From assembly GCA_963721175.1 (NCBI GenBank), contig CAVRIG010000020.1, forward strand, positions 1 to 64,000: a stretch of DNA of 64,000 bases, written 5' to 3'. This DNA is from Aliishimia sp963721175. GTDB lineage: Bacteria; Pseudomonadota; Alphaproteobacteria; Rhodobacterales; Rhodobacteraceae. The notes beneath the pieces are model-generated. The model was not told the origin of the DNA and ran no database searches. It saw only the letters and a list, made by a program, of their open reading frames with translations. The position numbers and the translations under genes are program-made. Positions 36,485 to 45,844 of this stretch are shown piece by piece. Position 1 is the stretch's first letter, and each line of letters begins with the position of its first letter.

Positions 36485-36651
36485 AAACTCTCGGCGCTCC
36501 ATCCGAGCGCCGCATCAGATGCGAGGGCAATCCACGTGATGATGATCTTTGCCGCCGCAACCGGAACACCCCGAGGCATTGCCAGGGCGTCATAGCCCGG
36601 CAACTTGATAGGGATCCGGCTCGCGGACTTCATCAGGGCCAACTCTGACAT
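36485..36651 (-). pseudogene. 5' fragment of an unrecognised gene
   Basis: GGAGAGGTGATCC precedes an ATG at 36651, and the frame MSELALMKSASRIPIKLPGY runs until it enters the IS110 fragment. The good ribosome binding site suggests a real gene start cut by the IS. The product has no known motif. Confidence 0.35.
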
Positions 36652-36676
36652 GGATCACCTCTCCATTTCTCAGCCA

Positions 36677-36715
36677 GTTCAATTATGAACCGGCAGGAGG
36701 GGCATCCATACCATC
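36677..36715. repeat. Third, shorter copy of the 69-bp repeat core
   Basis: The core GTTCAATTATGAACCGGCAG, then GAGGGGCATCCATACCATC, matches the repeats at 364-434 and 2674-2742 over about 38 bases with few differences. It lies just upstream of the start at 36651 and downstream of the FAD oxidoreductase gene. Confidence 0.7.
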
Positions 36716-36807
36716 TAACTGGTATTGGCGATCTTCGCGGCACGGCCCATGAACTCGACCACTGCGGGACGAAGTGAGCGTTCGCTTCTCGCTTCTTTGA
36801 AAATTCT

Positions 36808-38124
36808 TCAGGCCGCATTTGGTTGGGACTTTGGTCCCGCCAAACGATTGACTCCCTGCGCGATCAAAGAGCAGATCAAGTCATCGATGGAGACATCCTG
36901 TACGGCTACTCCATCATGCAGGGCGAGCGTCGCAGCTGTTCCGGTCGCCTGACCCATGACCATGCATTGCGGCATCCCGCGCACCGAGGCGAACGCGACG
37001 GAGTCCGCGGACAATATGCGACCTGCGAACATGAGGTTCTCTATGTCCGCAGGGATCAGCGAGCGGAAGGGAATGGTATAGTAGCTGCCCCGTTGAAGGG
37101 CGGCGTCGTGCGTCATGTCGCTGTTGGACCGCATGACATCGTCAATCGGGTTGTCGCAGGCCACAATGCCGTCAGGAAACTTGGTGGCGTGGGCAAGGTC
37201 TTTGCCCGTCACTCGATACACGCCTTCCAGTTTGCGGGTTTCTCGGACGCCAACCGTCGGGGACATCACGGCCATATGTGCGGTCTCAAAACCCGGCACA
37301 TCGCTACGCAGAAATTGCGCCAATTGTTGGCAGCGGCGACGCCCCTCTTGCGTTGCAATGCCAACAGCGATCCGATCGGTCCCATCGACGCGGCGTATAT
37401 GGACGGAGTTGCAGAAAACTGTCCCCTCATGAAAGGCTCGCATCAGATATAGCTTGGTCAGATCCGGGTGCAGCCGGCCCTCGGCAATGCCGCGCGCTGC
37501 AAATTTCTTGAAGTAGGGGTCAGGATCAGCAAAGGCCGTGTTCCAATCGACGCCGATCATGTTAAATGAAACGGTGACGGCCATCATGTTGCCGGACGCA
37601 TCACCGAGCGCATAAGGCACACCGGCCTTGGCAGAGATATCTGCATCGCCCGAGCAGTCGATAACCATCTTCGCAGCGACGTTGAATGGACCTTTCAGGT
37701 CACAGCATGAAACGCGGTCGATCCGTTTGCCAGCCATCTGCGGCTCCAAAGCAATCGCTCCCAGCCTGACGCGCACGCCCGCCTCTTCCAGCATGTCAAA
37801 CATTGTCAGCGTTGCGATGTCATGGTCGTAAATGATCTCGGGGCCAAAGTTGTCGAGCACGCAGGGCCGCTTTTCGGCGGCAGGCGGCTTCATTGCGGAC
37901 AGGCGTTCGGTGAGTTCTTCAACAAGACCCCCGACAATCTGATCTAGCGGGTAGCCACCGCCCCACGGCATGCCCGGGCAAAAGACCATCACACCACCAA
38001 TTTTGGTCGTTGCCTCCAGCAACGTCACGCGCAGACCTTGGCGACCGGCCGAAACGGCAGCACCGAAGCCAGCGGTCCCACCGCCAATCACGAGAACATA
38101 TGTCTCTTCGTCTGCCAGTTTCAT
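36808..38124 (-). CDS. FAD-dependent oxidoreductase (FAD_oxidored family)
   Basis: This 438-residue protein has an N-terminal dinucleotide fold (VLVIGGGTAGFGAAVSAGRQ, then VTLLEATTKIGGVMVF). Further on are VIDCSGDADISAKAGVPY and a C-terminal FAD contact region (NLMFAGRILSADSVAFASVR). This is the FAD_oxidored pattern of unknown substrate. No partner genes adjoin it; the next gene on its strand is 140 bases upstream. Like the 3651-12914 cluster it is intact, but it lies 24 kb away and a functional link is only a guess. Confidence 0.85.
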   Translation of the reverse strand: MKLADEETYVLVIGGGTAGFGAAVSAGRQGLRVTLLEATTKIGGVMVFCPGMPWGGGYPLDQIVGGLVEELTERLSAMKPPAAEKRPCVLDNFGPEIIYDHDIATLTMFDMLEEAGVRVRLGAIALEPQMAGKRIDRVSCCDLKGPFNVAAKMVIDCSGDADISAKAGVPYALGDASGNMMAVTVSFNMIGVDWNTAFADPDPYFKKFAARGIAEGRLHPDLTKLYLMRAFHEGTVFCNSVHIRRVDGTDRIAVGIATQEGRRRCQQLAQFLRSDVPGFETAHMAVMSPTVGVRETRKLEGVYRVTGKDLAHATKFPDGIVACDNPIDDVMRSNSDMTHDAALQRGSYYTIPFRSLIPADIENLMFAGRILSADSVAFASVRGMPQCMVMGQATGTAATLALHDGVAVQDVSIDDLICSLIAQGVNRLAGPKSQPNAA

Positions 38125-38265
38125 GCGTACTGTCGTCCGTATTTATTCTGAGCCTTCGACCTCATTCGGGTAAGCACCTGCGTAGATATCAGCGAGGGTA
38201 AGTTGACGCGGCGGAGGCAACGGTGACAAAGCCACTCTCAGCAACCGCTCCCGGGAAACTGTCTC

Positions 38266-38514
38266 TCAGCGGGACTTGATCGCCTTGTAGCCCCAAATCA
38301 GGAGCGCCGCCCCTGCGGCTCCGACGAAAAGCTGTGGTAGCCAGGCTTGCTCGGCATAGATCCCGATCCAACCAAGGATGAAGTTCAATACAATAGCCCC
38401 TACGATACCCAGGATGATGTTCAGCAGCAGGCCCGTGTCTGCCTTCATGATCATGCTGGCGATCCACCCTGCCAGCCCACCGACAATAATCGAACCCAAG
38501 AATCCCAATCCCAT
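38266..38514 (-). CDS. GlsB/YeaQ/YmgE-family stress-response membrane protein
   Basis: This 82-residue protein has three membrane segments: FLGSIIVGGLAGWIASMIM, LLLNIILGIVGAIVLNFILG and PQLFVGAAGAALLIWGYKAI. The Gly-rich pattern with GGLAGWIAS is typical of the family (also called transglycosylase-associated). Members are small inner-membrane proteins induced by stress; their mechanism is unknown. AAGAATCC-poor upstream sequence gives no clear operator. It is complete. Confidence 0.9.
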   Translation of the reverse strand: MGLGFLGSIIVGGLAGWIASMIMKADTGLLLNIILGIVGAIVLNFILGWIGIYAEQAWLPQLFVGAAGAALLIWGYKAIKSR

Positions 38515-38809
38515 AAACGAATCCTCTCTCGTTTTTCCAATAGAGCGCGTAGCCTCGCAGCAGGCAATTGATCGGCCTCCCGCCTTCCTAGCACACCAAC
38601 GTACATTTATAGCATTTCACGCGGCACTTCCACCGATGACGCAGCACTCCGGCGCAAGATCACGAATTCGCTGTTGGCGGGCGAGGTCGGCTATAGTCTC
38701 TTCAAGAGGTTCCGCACATTCGATACCTGCCACCGACCACAGCGTTGCAGTCAGCATGCTTTGTCACATTAACGTATTAGGATCGGTCTCCCGGATTTTG
38801 CAGAGTGCT

Positions 38810-39503
38810 TCAAGCGGTACCGGACCCCGTTTTCCAAGCAGCGGTGACTGCCATCCGATGGTAGCGGATGGCCAGGGCGTTTCGGCGATGGGCGGGAACA
38901 GAAAAGCAATTGCGGGTTGCGGAGTGAACTGCGGCGAACCGCTGTAGACTGCCAGGCGACCTGAAGCCCTGCATCTTCCTCTCACGTTTGCGAAATGGCA
39001 GGTGACTGTTTTCGGCCCGGTTGTTGAGGCCTTTGTGCGACCAGTGATCCAGACCGGGCATCAGCTCGCGTTTCGCCGCGCCATAGGACCGAAGCTTATC
39101 CGTGATGATCCGTTTCGGAACGATGCCAAATCGCTTGATCAGCCTGACCAGAAGGCGCTTTGCTGCGCGCTTGTCCCGTCCGGATTGGGGGATCTCGTCC
39201 AGAATGGCACCATCCCGATCGACGGCCCTCCATAGCCAGAATGACTTGGCCGCGATCTTCGCGACGACTTCATCCAGATGCCAGAAGTCGCCGGGGTCGG
39301 CCTGCCGGCGGCGCAATTTGCGGGCCAAACTTGCGGGTCCATCGTCGAACGGTTTCATAGGACACGTCGATGCCGCGTTCCAGCAACATCTCCTCGATGT
39401 CGCGCAGGCTCGGATTGAAACGGACATACAGCCACACCGCGTGGGCGACAATCTGGCACGAAAAGCGGTGACGTTTGTGACTGATAGCCGGCGTGTTCAT
39501 CAT
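38810..39503 (-). pseudogene. IS6-family transposase, frameshifted
   Basis: The upstream frame (from 39503) reads FSCQIVAHAVWLYVRFNPSL and RGIDVSYETVRRWTRKFGPQ. It shifts near 39320 to the second frame with FWHLDEVVAKIAAKSFWLWR, KRIITDKLRSYGAAKRELMP (second Asp) and GLNNRAENSHLPFRKRERKM (Glu). The copy differs clearly from the IS6 elements at 31973 and 55061. I could not define its terminal inverted repeats. Confidence 0.85.
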
Positions 39504-39610
39504 TCCCAGCTAAGCCCGAACCGCGGCGCAACCAACTACGGGTCAGTTTCTGCGACGACACCTGACAAAGCTGTTCGAATCCGTTTGACAAACCCCTTCC
39601 AAGGAAATTG

Positions 39611-40588
39611 TCAAATGGTGCTAGATGGAGCCACGAGGAGGCCGAAGACGGACCAGCCGGTGGCCCGAACGAGTTCTTCGAACGCGGCCGTCGCCAGCAA
39701 TGAATTGCCTTTCTCGTCGAGGCCGGGACACCAGGCGGCCACCGACGCGACCCCGGGCACCAACCCCAGAACTCCGCCGCCGACGCCGCTCTTGGCGGGG
39801 ATGCCGACGCGGAAGGCGAACTCGCCCGACGCATCGTAGGATCCGCAGGTCATCATCAGCGCGCAGACCCGGCGCACGCGTTCCGGAGAAAGCACTTCTT
39901 CGGCGTCTTGATCAAGGTTCCAGCTGGCCACGAGATAACGGCCCGCCATCGCCAGTTGTCGACAAGACATCGCGATGCTGCAATGCCGGAAATAGACCGA
40001 CAGCACATCCGTTACCTCTCCCTTCAGATTACCTTCGGAGAGTATGAACTGTGCAAGCGCGCGGTTTCGCGCGCCGGTCTGCGTTTCCGACTTGACCACG
40101 GCGTCGTCGATCACGATCGCGTCGTCCTCGGCCAGGCGGCGGCAGAGGGCAAGGATCTCGTCCACCGCCTCATCCGGCTTTCGCCCCTCCAGCAGCACAT
40201 CGGCGACGACAATGGCACCGGCATTTATAAACGGGTTCCGAGGCACGCCCCGTTCGTATTCGAGCTGCACGATGGAGTTGAACGGGTCACCGGAGGGTTC
40301 GCGCCCCACTCGCTGCCACAGCGTTGCGCCGATACGCTTGAGTGCGAGGGTGAGCGAGAAGACCTTGGAAATGCTCTGTATCGAGAATGTCTCGTCTGCA
40401 TCCCCTGCCACCACCACGTCGCCGTCAAGCGGGGCGATGGCCAAACCGAACTTGTTGAGGTCAGCCTTCGCCAGTTCGGGAATGTAATCGGCGACCTTGC
40501 CCCGGACCGATTGGCCAGCCATCCGCGCCGCGATGTCGTCGGCGATCGCCTGCAGGTCGAGGCTTTCAGGAGGTTTGCGCATTGCCAT
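39611..40588 (-). CDS. glsA: Glutaminase (glutamine to glutamate and ammonia)
   Basis: From MAMRKPPESLDLQ (40588) the product has 325 residues, close to the family norm. The serine-dependent fold shows in SIQSISKVFSLTLAL (Ser-x-x-Lys), RNPFINAGAIV (Asn) and KSGVGGGVLGLVPG. Glutaminases split glutamine into glutamate and ammonia in the cytoplasm. The C-terminal tail FGLLVAPSSTI is unusual. The gene overlaps the end of the AGCS symporter gene by 23 bases, so the two form an operon that imports and hydrolyses an amino acid, most simply glutamine. Acid resistance through released ammonia is one possible use. Confidence 0.9.
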   Translation of the reverse strand: MAMRKPPESLDLQAIADDIAARMAGQSVRGKVADYIPELAKADLNKFGLAIAPLDGDVVVAGDADETFSIQSISKVFSLTLALKRIGATLWQRVGREPSGDPFNSIVQLEYERGVPRNPFINAGAIVVADVLLEGRKPDEAVDEILALCRRLAEDDAIVIDDAVVKSETQTGARNRALAQFILSEGNLKGEVTDVLSVYFRHCSIAMSCRQLAMAGRYLVASWNLDQDAEEVLSPERVRRVCALMMTCGSYDASGEFAFRVGIPAKSGVGGGVLGLVPGVASVAAWCPGLDEKGNSLLATAAFEELVRATGWSVFGLLVAPSSTI

Positions 40589-42005
40589 CGGGCACCTCGG
40601 TCCAGACAGAGTGGTCCACGCCCTCACCAATTTCCGGGAAGTCGGACGCGACGAAGCGCGGTTCCCGGCCCGCGCGGCGTTGAGCAAAATAGTCTTTGGT
40701 CAACTGAACCACGGTGCCGGACAGCATCAAGATGGCGACAAGGTTGATCGTGGCCATCATTCCCATGGCCGCATCCGCGAAGTTGAAGACCGTGGTGACC
40801 GCCTGCATAGCGCCCCACACGACCATGCCGAGCACCGCCGCGCGCAGCAAGGTTATCGCCACCTGGTTCTCGAGCCCCAGAAACGTCATCGCGTTCTCCG
40901 CATAGGAGTAGTTGCCAAGGATCGAAGTGAAGGCGAAGAACACGATGGCGATGGCGATGAAGTAGCTGCCGGCCGCGCCGAGATGGTTCGACAGGGCATC
41001 CTGCGTCAATTGCATGCCGGTCGTGCTGTCCGGTCCGAGCGCGCCAGACAAGAGGATCATCAGAGCGGTCGCGGTACAGACGAGGATCGTGTCGATGAAG
41101 CAGCCAAAGGCCTGGACCAACCCCTGGCTGGAGGGGTGATGCGGGTCCGGCGTCGCCACCGCGGCGATGTTCGGGGCGGACCCCATGCCTGCCTCGTTGG
41201 AAAAGAGCCCACGCTTGATGCCATTGAGCGCCGCCGCCATGACGCCGCCGGCGACGCCGCCGACCGCCTCCTGTAGACCGAGCGCGCTGGACACGATCAG
41301 CCAGAGCGTTGCGGGCACCTCGGTCAGATTGAGCAGCATTATCACGACCGCAAGGAGAAGGTAGGCACCAGCCATCAGCGGCACGAGGATCTCCGCCACG
41401 CGCGCGATCGAGCGAATGCCGCCGAAGATCACCACGCCGGCGACTGCCGCCACGACCACGCCTACGGTCAGCTTGTTCACGCCGAACGCGCCCTCAAACG
41501 CCTCGGCGATGGAATTCGACTGCACCGCCACGAAGACGAGACCGAAGCTGACGATCAGGCAGATCGAGAAGATCATGCCGGCCCAGCGGGCGTTCAGCCC
41601 ATTGGACATGTAGAAGGCCGGGCCACCGCGGAACTGGCCATCGCGGGAGGTCACCTTGTAGAGTTGTGCCAGCGTGCTTTCGGAATAGGCCGTGGCCATT
41701 CCCACCAGCGCGACGATCCACATCCAGAAGATCGCCCCGGGACCGCCCAGCGTCAGGGCGACGGCCACGCCGGCGAGGTTGCCGGTGCCCACGCGCGATG
41801 CGAGGCTGACGGTCAAAGCCTGAAAAGGGGTTATTCCGCGCTTGTCGGTACTGCGCGCCGAGGTGAGCACGCGTATCATTTCTCCGAAGTGGAGAAACTG
41901 CAGCGCGCCGAGGCGAACAGTGAAGAACAGACCCGCACCGAGCAGGCCGTAAATGAGCACGTAATTCCAAAGAACGCCGTTGATCAGATCGACGATCACG
42001 CCCAT
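40566..42005 (-). CDS. Alanine/glycine:cation symporter family (AGCS) transporter
   Basis: This 479-residue membrane protein has about eleven hydrophobic segments. Family signatures are ASRVGTGNLAGVAVAL, GGPGAIFWMWIVALVG and GLFSNEAGMGSAPNIAAVA. AGCS carriers import alanine, glycine or related amino acids with sodium. Coupling to glutaminase suggests glutamine as a substrate. The C-terminus is extended and polar (EPRFVASDFPEIGEGVDHS) and overlaps the glutaminase start. Confidence 0.92.
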   Translation of the reverse strand: MGVIVDLINGVLWNYVLIYGLLGAGLFFTVRLGALQFLHFGEMIRVLTSARSTDKRGITPFQALTVSLASRVGTGNLAGVAVALTLGGPGAIFWMWIVALVGMATAYSESTLAQLYKVTSRDGQFRGGPAFYMSNGLNARWAGMIFSICLIVSFGLVFVAVQSNSIAEAFEGAFGVNKLTVGVVVAAVAGVVIFGGIRSIARVAEILVPLMAGAYLLLAVVIMLLNLTEVPATLWLIVSSALGLQEAVGGVAGGVMAAALNGIKRGLFSNEAGMGSAPNIAAVATPDPHHPSSQGLVQAFGCFIDTILVCTATALMILLSGALGPDSTTGMQLTQDALSNHLGAAGSYFIAIAIVFFAFTSILGNYSYAENAMTFLGLENQVAITLLRAAVLGMVVWGAMQAVTTVFNFADAAMGMMATINLVAILMLSGTVVQLTKDYFAQRRAGREPRFVASDFPEIGEGVDHSVWTEVPDGNAQTS

Positions 42006-42468
42006 GATCCCGCCCTCCTTATTGCATGGTCACGTTTGAAGCGGTCGAAGCAACATCCCGATCGCGAATCCCGCCGGTTAAAGCCCGATGGCCTGCAAGG
42101 AGGTATTTCACCATTGGAAATCGCCTGTCGACCAGGCGGTGGGCCCGGTGTCAAAGCGCTGCTCCGAGCGCTTCGACGGGATGTTGGCTTGCAGCATCGC
42201 GCCGCCGCGGAGGCTTTCGCGTGCCGCTTGGAGGAATTTGAAGAAGACGGGGCCCACGCAGGTTCCTTCGACCGCCGTCTTGAGCATACCGCCAAACACC
42301 GCGCGATCTGAGGAGACATGGCTACCGGCGGGGTCGGTCTGAGTGGCTTCGACTCGCAGGTCATGATCCTTTTCGAACGGTAATGCGTCTTCTTGGCGTT
42401 CGTGCCCAATCAATACGGTGCGACTGCGACGGTCGGCAAGACGTTCTGAAAGAAAATGGCGAAACCTA
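42006..42468. other. Intergenic, no gene recognised
   Basis: About 460 bases upstream of the symporter gene. A minus-strand frame at 42108-42413 (with AVFGGMLKTAVEGTCVGPVF) has plausible composition but no motif that I know, and no ribosome binding site that stands out. The symporter promoter should lie near 42010-42100. Confidence 0.4.
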
Positions 42469-42817
42469 GGGTCAGGGCCCGTTGTTGTTTCATAGCCAGA
42501 ACAAGACGGTGGCTGCGAGCGCGATGGCGGAGAGGAAGACCTTCGGACATCGGTCGTAGCGTGTGGCGCCCCTGCACCAGTCCTTCAGGCGCCCGAACAT
42601 GATCTCGATCCGGTTGCGTCGTTTGGAGCGGCGCTTGTCGTATTCGACCGTCTTTCCGCGGGACTTCCGGCCAGGGATGCAAGGCTTCATCCCTTTGTCC
42701 TTCAATGCCTCTCTGAACCAGTCGGCGTCCTAGCCGCGGTCCCCGAGCAGCCAGTCGACATCCGGCAGGCTGCCCGGCAAAGCCCGCGCTCCGATGTAAT
42801 CGCTGACCTGTCCTCTC
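42469..42817 (-). mobile_element. IS5-family (IS427 group) fragment, copy E
   Basis: One end (GGGTCAGGGCCC) and the 3' part of orfB are present (KPCIPGRKSRGKTVEYDKRR, IEIMFGRLKDWCRG). A TAG replaces the Tyr codon of GDRGYDADW near 42732. The element breaks off at about 42817, where an ISL3 remnant starts. It is dead and diverged from copies A, B and D. Confidence 0.85.
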
Positions 42818-42839
42818 GACATGTTCACAGTCGGTATCA

Positions 42840-43640
42840 GCGTCGTTTAGCGGATTTGCCGGCGCACGGCCGGGAGGTGAGGCTTTTTCTTTGCCCCCGG
42901 CGCTTCCGATGTCGCTTTCCGCTGTGCCGGACACGGATCTTTGCGGAGAGGTTCCCGCCGGCCGTCACCCATCCGCGCGCGCGGCGGACCGAACGTCTGC
43001 AAGACATGGTCCGACATCTCGGCCTCGCCTTGGGCGGGCGTCCGGCGCAGCCGCTCGCGGCGCGACGTCTCCTCCCGGTCAGCAAGGACACCTTCCTGCG
43101 CAGTGTCCGCAACGCCACAGCACATCCAACGGACGCGCCACGTGTGATCGGCATTGACGACTGGGCGTGGCGACGCGGCCAGCGCTATGGCACGCTGATC
43201 TGTGAACTCGAGCGGCTGCAGCTCATCGACCTTCTTCCCGATCGGGAGCCTGCGACCGTCGAAGCCTGGCTAAGAGGTCAGCCACAGATCGAGGTCGTGG
43301 CCCGCGACAGGAATGGCGGCTACGGCGGTGGGCTACGCGACAGCGACGCGTCATGAGCGCGGTGCTGTCGGGCACAGGAAGATGCCCACCGGCGCGAAAA
43401 ATCGCCTAGCTCATGACCACGGCACGCAACTACCTCTCCAAAGCCGATGCAGTACTCGGCACGCAGGTCGAAGCCGCACTACCCGCCTTAGGCCGCCGTA
43501 GCCGCAGCTCTTTCGGAGCCTTGGTCCAATGGCCAGACTGAGGGGCAAATCAATCGCCTGAAAACACTCAAACGACAGATGTATGGCCGCGCCAACATCA
43601 ACCTGCTCAAGGCACGCCTCGTCGCGACGACTTGAACGCG
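42840..43640 (+). pseudogene. ISL3-family transposase, broken
   Basis: The plus strand reads CPRRFRCRFPLCRTRIFAER, then RVIGIDDWAWRRGQRYGTLI, IDLLPDREPATVEAWLRG and VVARDRNGGYGGG (two Asp of the catalytic set). After 43350 the frame is lost, and the conserved end NGQTEGQINRLKTLKRQMYG (Glu region) reappears near 43530-43620. It is dead. Confidence 0.8.
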
Positions 43641-43667
43641 GAATTGCACCAAATGTGAGTCAGACCC

Positions 43668-44119
43668 CTTTTTGCACGCCGGTTCTCACTGCGCGGACTC
43701 GGGTCGATCGGCGGTTGGCTGGCCGGCGGCCTCGTGACCTCTGCCGCCGGCTCGGCACTGGCAGCCCGAGGCCACCGCACGCGCGCTTGCGCAGCCTGCC
43801 GCTTGCCATGCTGGCCGCGGCGGGCAGCGGAGCCGTCACCTATGCCGCAACGGCGCCTTGGGTGATCGGCGTGTCGATCCTGGTCAACGGGTTCTTCCTG
43901 TTCCTGTTCTTCCCGCTGTATCTTGGCAGCGGACACCCGACGGAGGCCGGGGCGCGGATGGCCAACTACCTTGCCGGTTTCGCGCTCGGCGGCGTATTCG
44001 GCGCCGCGATCATCGGCATGAGCGGCTTTGCGGCACTCGCCATGGCCACCGCCCTCGCCGGCGTCATTGCGCTGCCGTCGCCGCTTTCGTTCGGGCCCGG
44101 TCCGCCCGAGCGATCTTGA
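43668..44119 (+). pseudogene. MFS transporter, C-terminal fragment
   Basis: FSLRGLGSIGGWLAGGLVTS is followed after a frame change near 43770 by membrane segments VIGVSILVNGFFLFLFFPLY, MANYLAGFALGGVFGAAII and FAALAMATALAGVIALP. This is like the last helices of a major facilitator permease. The N-terminal part was lost at the ISL3 junction. Its last 56 bases overlap the 3' end of the regulator gene on the other strand. Confidence 0.6.
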
Positions 44120-45674
44120 GACCGGCCTTCCGCCACGCCGCGAGCGCCCGATCCTGCAGTGCATCGTAGCAGGCGAGATCGAGCTCGGCATGGGCGTAGG
44201 TTTCGAACGAAGGATACAGCGCAAGCATCGTGGCCGCCTCTTCGCGCGCTTGCTTCAGGTCGCCAAGTTCGGCGTGAAACCATGCCAGATGGGCGTGATA
44301 CCAGAAGAAACCGGGCATCGGTACGCGGTTGATTTCGACCAGGGCATCCTGCATCCGGTGGGCTCGGGCGAGGCGCCAGCAATGGGCGAAATGATACCAT
44401 CCGGGATGAATCGGGCTCAGCGCGATGGCCCGGTCGAGCAATGCTACGGCGCGTTCCTCCTCGCCGATGAAGGCAAAGCAATGTCCGATCTCGGCCAGCA
44501 CGTCGGCGTGCCCGTCGTTGAGTTCGAGCGCCCGCTCGGCCGCGTCACGAAACCCCGCCAGGTCCCTGCGATAGTACCGCACGAGCGCCAGCGCGGTATG
44601 CGCAAAGGCATCGCGCGGATCCGCCTGCACAGCGCGGCTGGCGGCCTCGTGGGCTAGGCCAAGCGCATCGACCCCGGGCCGGGTATTCACGTAGAACCGG
44701 TGTTCCTCGACCAATATCATGGCATAGGCCGACCAGCCCTGGGACGAGTCCGGGTCCTGCTCCAATGCCTTCGGCAGGTCGTCGCGCAGATCGGCGTGGA
44801 CCTCTGGTTCGTACCTCAGGTAGTAATCGCGAAAGCGCGCGAGCAGGCGGTACATGTCCCATGTCCGGGCACTGCGATTTCGCGTCTCGCTTGAGATGTG
44901 ATCGGCCACGGCGCCGTAACGGCTGGCCACGCGGCCCGCGGTCAGCTGGGCCAGCTCATCCTGGATCTCGATCAGCCCCTCGATGCTGTCATCGCGGTCG
45001 AACTGCTCGGTCAACAGCAACTCTCCGCTATCCGTCGCACTCACCTGCACGGTGACCCGCAGACGCGGTGGGGCGCGGCGAACGCTGCCCTCCAGCAGGT
45101 AATCCACGCCGGGATCGCGGTGCAGATCGGCGGGACGCGCACCATCTTCGGCCATCTGGACCGTCGTGCGGCGGGAGAAGACGAAGAGGTCTCGAAAACG
45201 CGACAGGTTGATGATCGTCTGCTCGGTCAGCCCATCGGCCACAAAGACATCCTCCGCTGTACCGCCCAGCATCCGGAACGGCAGCACCGCGATAGACGGG
45301 CGACTGGCGCGGACGATACTCGCACGCGTCTCGGCGGGAGTGGCCGCGGCACTTTCTTCTGGATCGATCTCCGCGACGAACCGGAACCCGTGGCCGTGCA
45401 CCGTCTTGATCGTGTGCTGCGCGCGTCCGTCGTCGCCCACGGCCTGCCGCGTTTCCTTGATCGCGGTGGAGAGGCTCGCGTCTGACACGATCCGGTCGCC
45501 CCAAACCTCCGAGATCAGTTCGTCCTTGCTCACGACCCGGTGGCGGTTGCGGATCAGGTGATCCAGCAGGCGCAGGGTCTGCGGGGTCAGCGCGCGGATC
45601 TCTCCTGCCCGGTCGAGCTGGGCAAGATCGCTGTCGATCACGCAATCGCGGAACTGCACCTTCACCGGTCTCAC
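44064..45674 (-). CDS. PhoB/CadC-type winged-helix regulator with TolB-like and TPR domains
   Basis: This 536-residue protein has an OmpR/PhoB-type winged helix at residues 5-100 (ALTPQTLRLLDHLIRNRHRV, SKDELISEVWGDRIVSDASL, KTVHGHGFRFVAEI). A TolB-like N-terminal segment follows (SIAVLPFRMLGGTAEDVFVA). TPR repeats lie in residues 290-510 (DAFAHTALALVRYYRRDLAG, ALDRAIALSPIHPGWY-type units). There is no membrane segment, unlike CadC. Regulators of this form bind tandem direct repeats. The divergent region 45675-45844 contains such repeats, so it likely controls the cluster 45845-52740. Confidence 0.88.
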   Translation of the reverse strand: MRPVKVQFRDCVIDSDLAQLDRAGEIRALTPQTLRLLDHLIRNRHRVVSKDELISEVWGDRIVSDASLSTAIKETRQAVGDDGRAQHTIKTVHGHGFRFVAEIDPEESAAATPAETRASIVRASRPSIAVLPFRMLGGTAEDVFVADGLTEQTIINLSRFRDLFVFSRRTTVQMAEDGARPADLHRDPGVDYLLEGSVRRAPPRLRVTVQVSATDSGELLLTEQFDRDDSIEGLIEIQDELAQLTAGRVASRYGAVADHISSETRNRSARTWDMYRLLARFRDYYLRYEPEVHADLRDDLPKALEQDPDSSQGWSAYAMILVEEHRFYVNTRPGVDALGLAHEAASRAVQADPRDAFAHTALALVRYYRRDLAGFRDAAERALELNDGHADVLAEIGHCFAFIGEEERAVALLDRAIALSPIHPGWYHFAHCWRLARAHRMQDALVEINRVPMPGFFWYHAHLAWFHAELGDLKQAREEAATMLALYPSFETYAHAELDLACYDALQDRALAAWRKAGLKIARADRARTKAATAAQ

Positions 45675-45724
45675 ACCCTTCTGACGCCCCTGATCCTTAG
45701 CATACAGCCATTCCTTGGCAATTG

Positions 45725-45761
45725 CTCAGGCCTTCTCAGGAAATTCTCAGATCCTGCTCAA
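45725..45761. promoter_or_regulatory. Phased direct repeats, putative operator of the winged-helix regulator
   Basis: CTCAG occurs at 45725, 45735 and 45746, and CTCAA at 45757, so at steps of 10, 11 and 11 bases on one face of the helix. PhoB/OmpR-type winged helices are known to bind head-to-tail direct repeats with about 11-bp spacing. The repeats lie 51 bp before the regulator start and 84 bp before the methyltransferase start. Confidence 0.6.
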
Positions 45762-45844
45762 GCGCGGCATCGGCGGGCAACTCTATCCCTCGCTCCATCA
45801 CCGGCGGCCCAGTCCGGTCCCGGCCAGGAAAAGGAAAGAGAGCC

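Noticed and set aside
42108..42413. A 101-residue minus-strand frame upstream of the AGCS gene as a real gene
   Set aside because: The composition is plausible, but it has no motif, no clear ribosome binding site and overlapping frames; kept only as a note.
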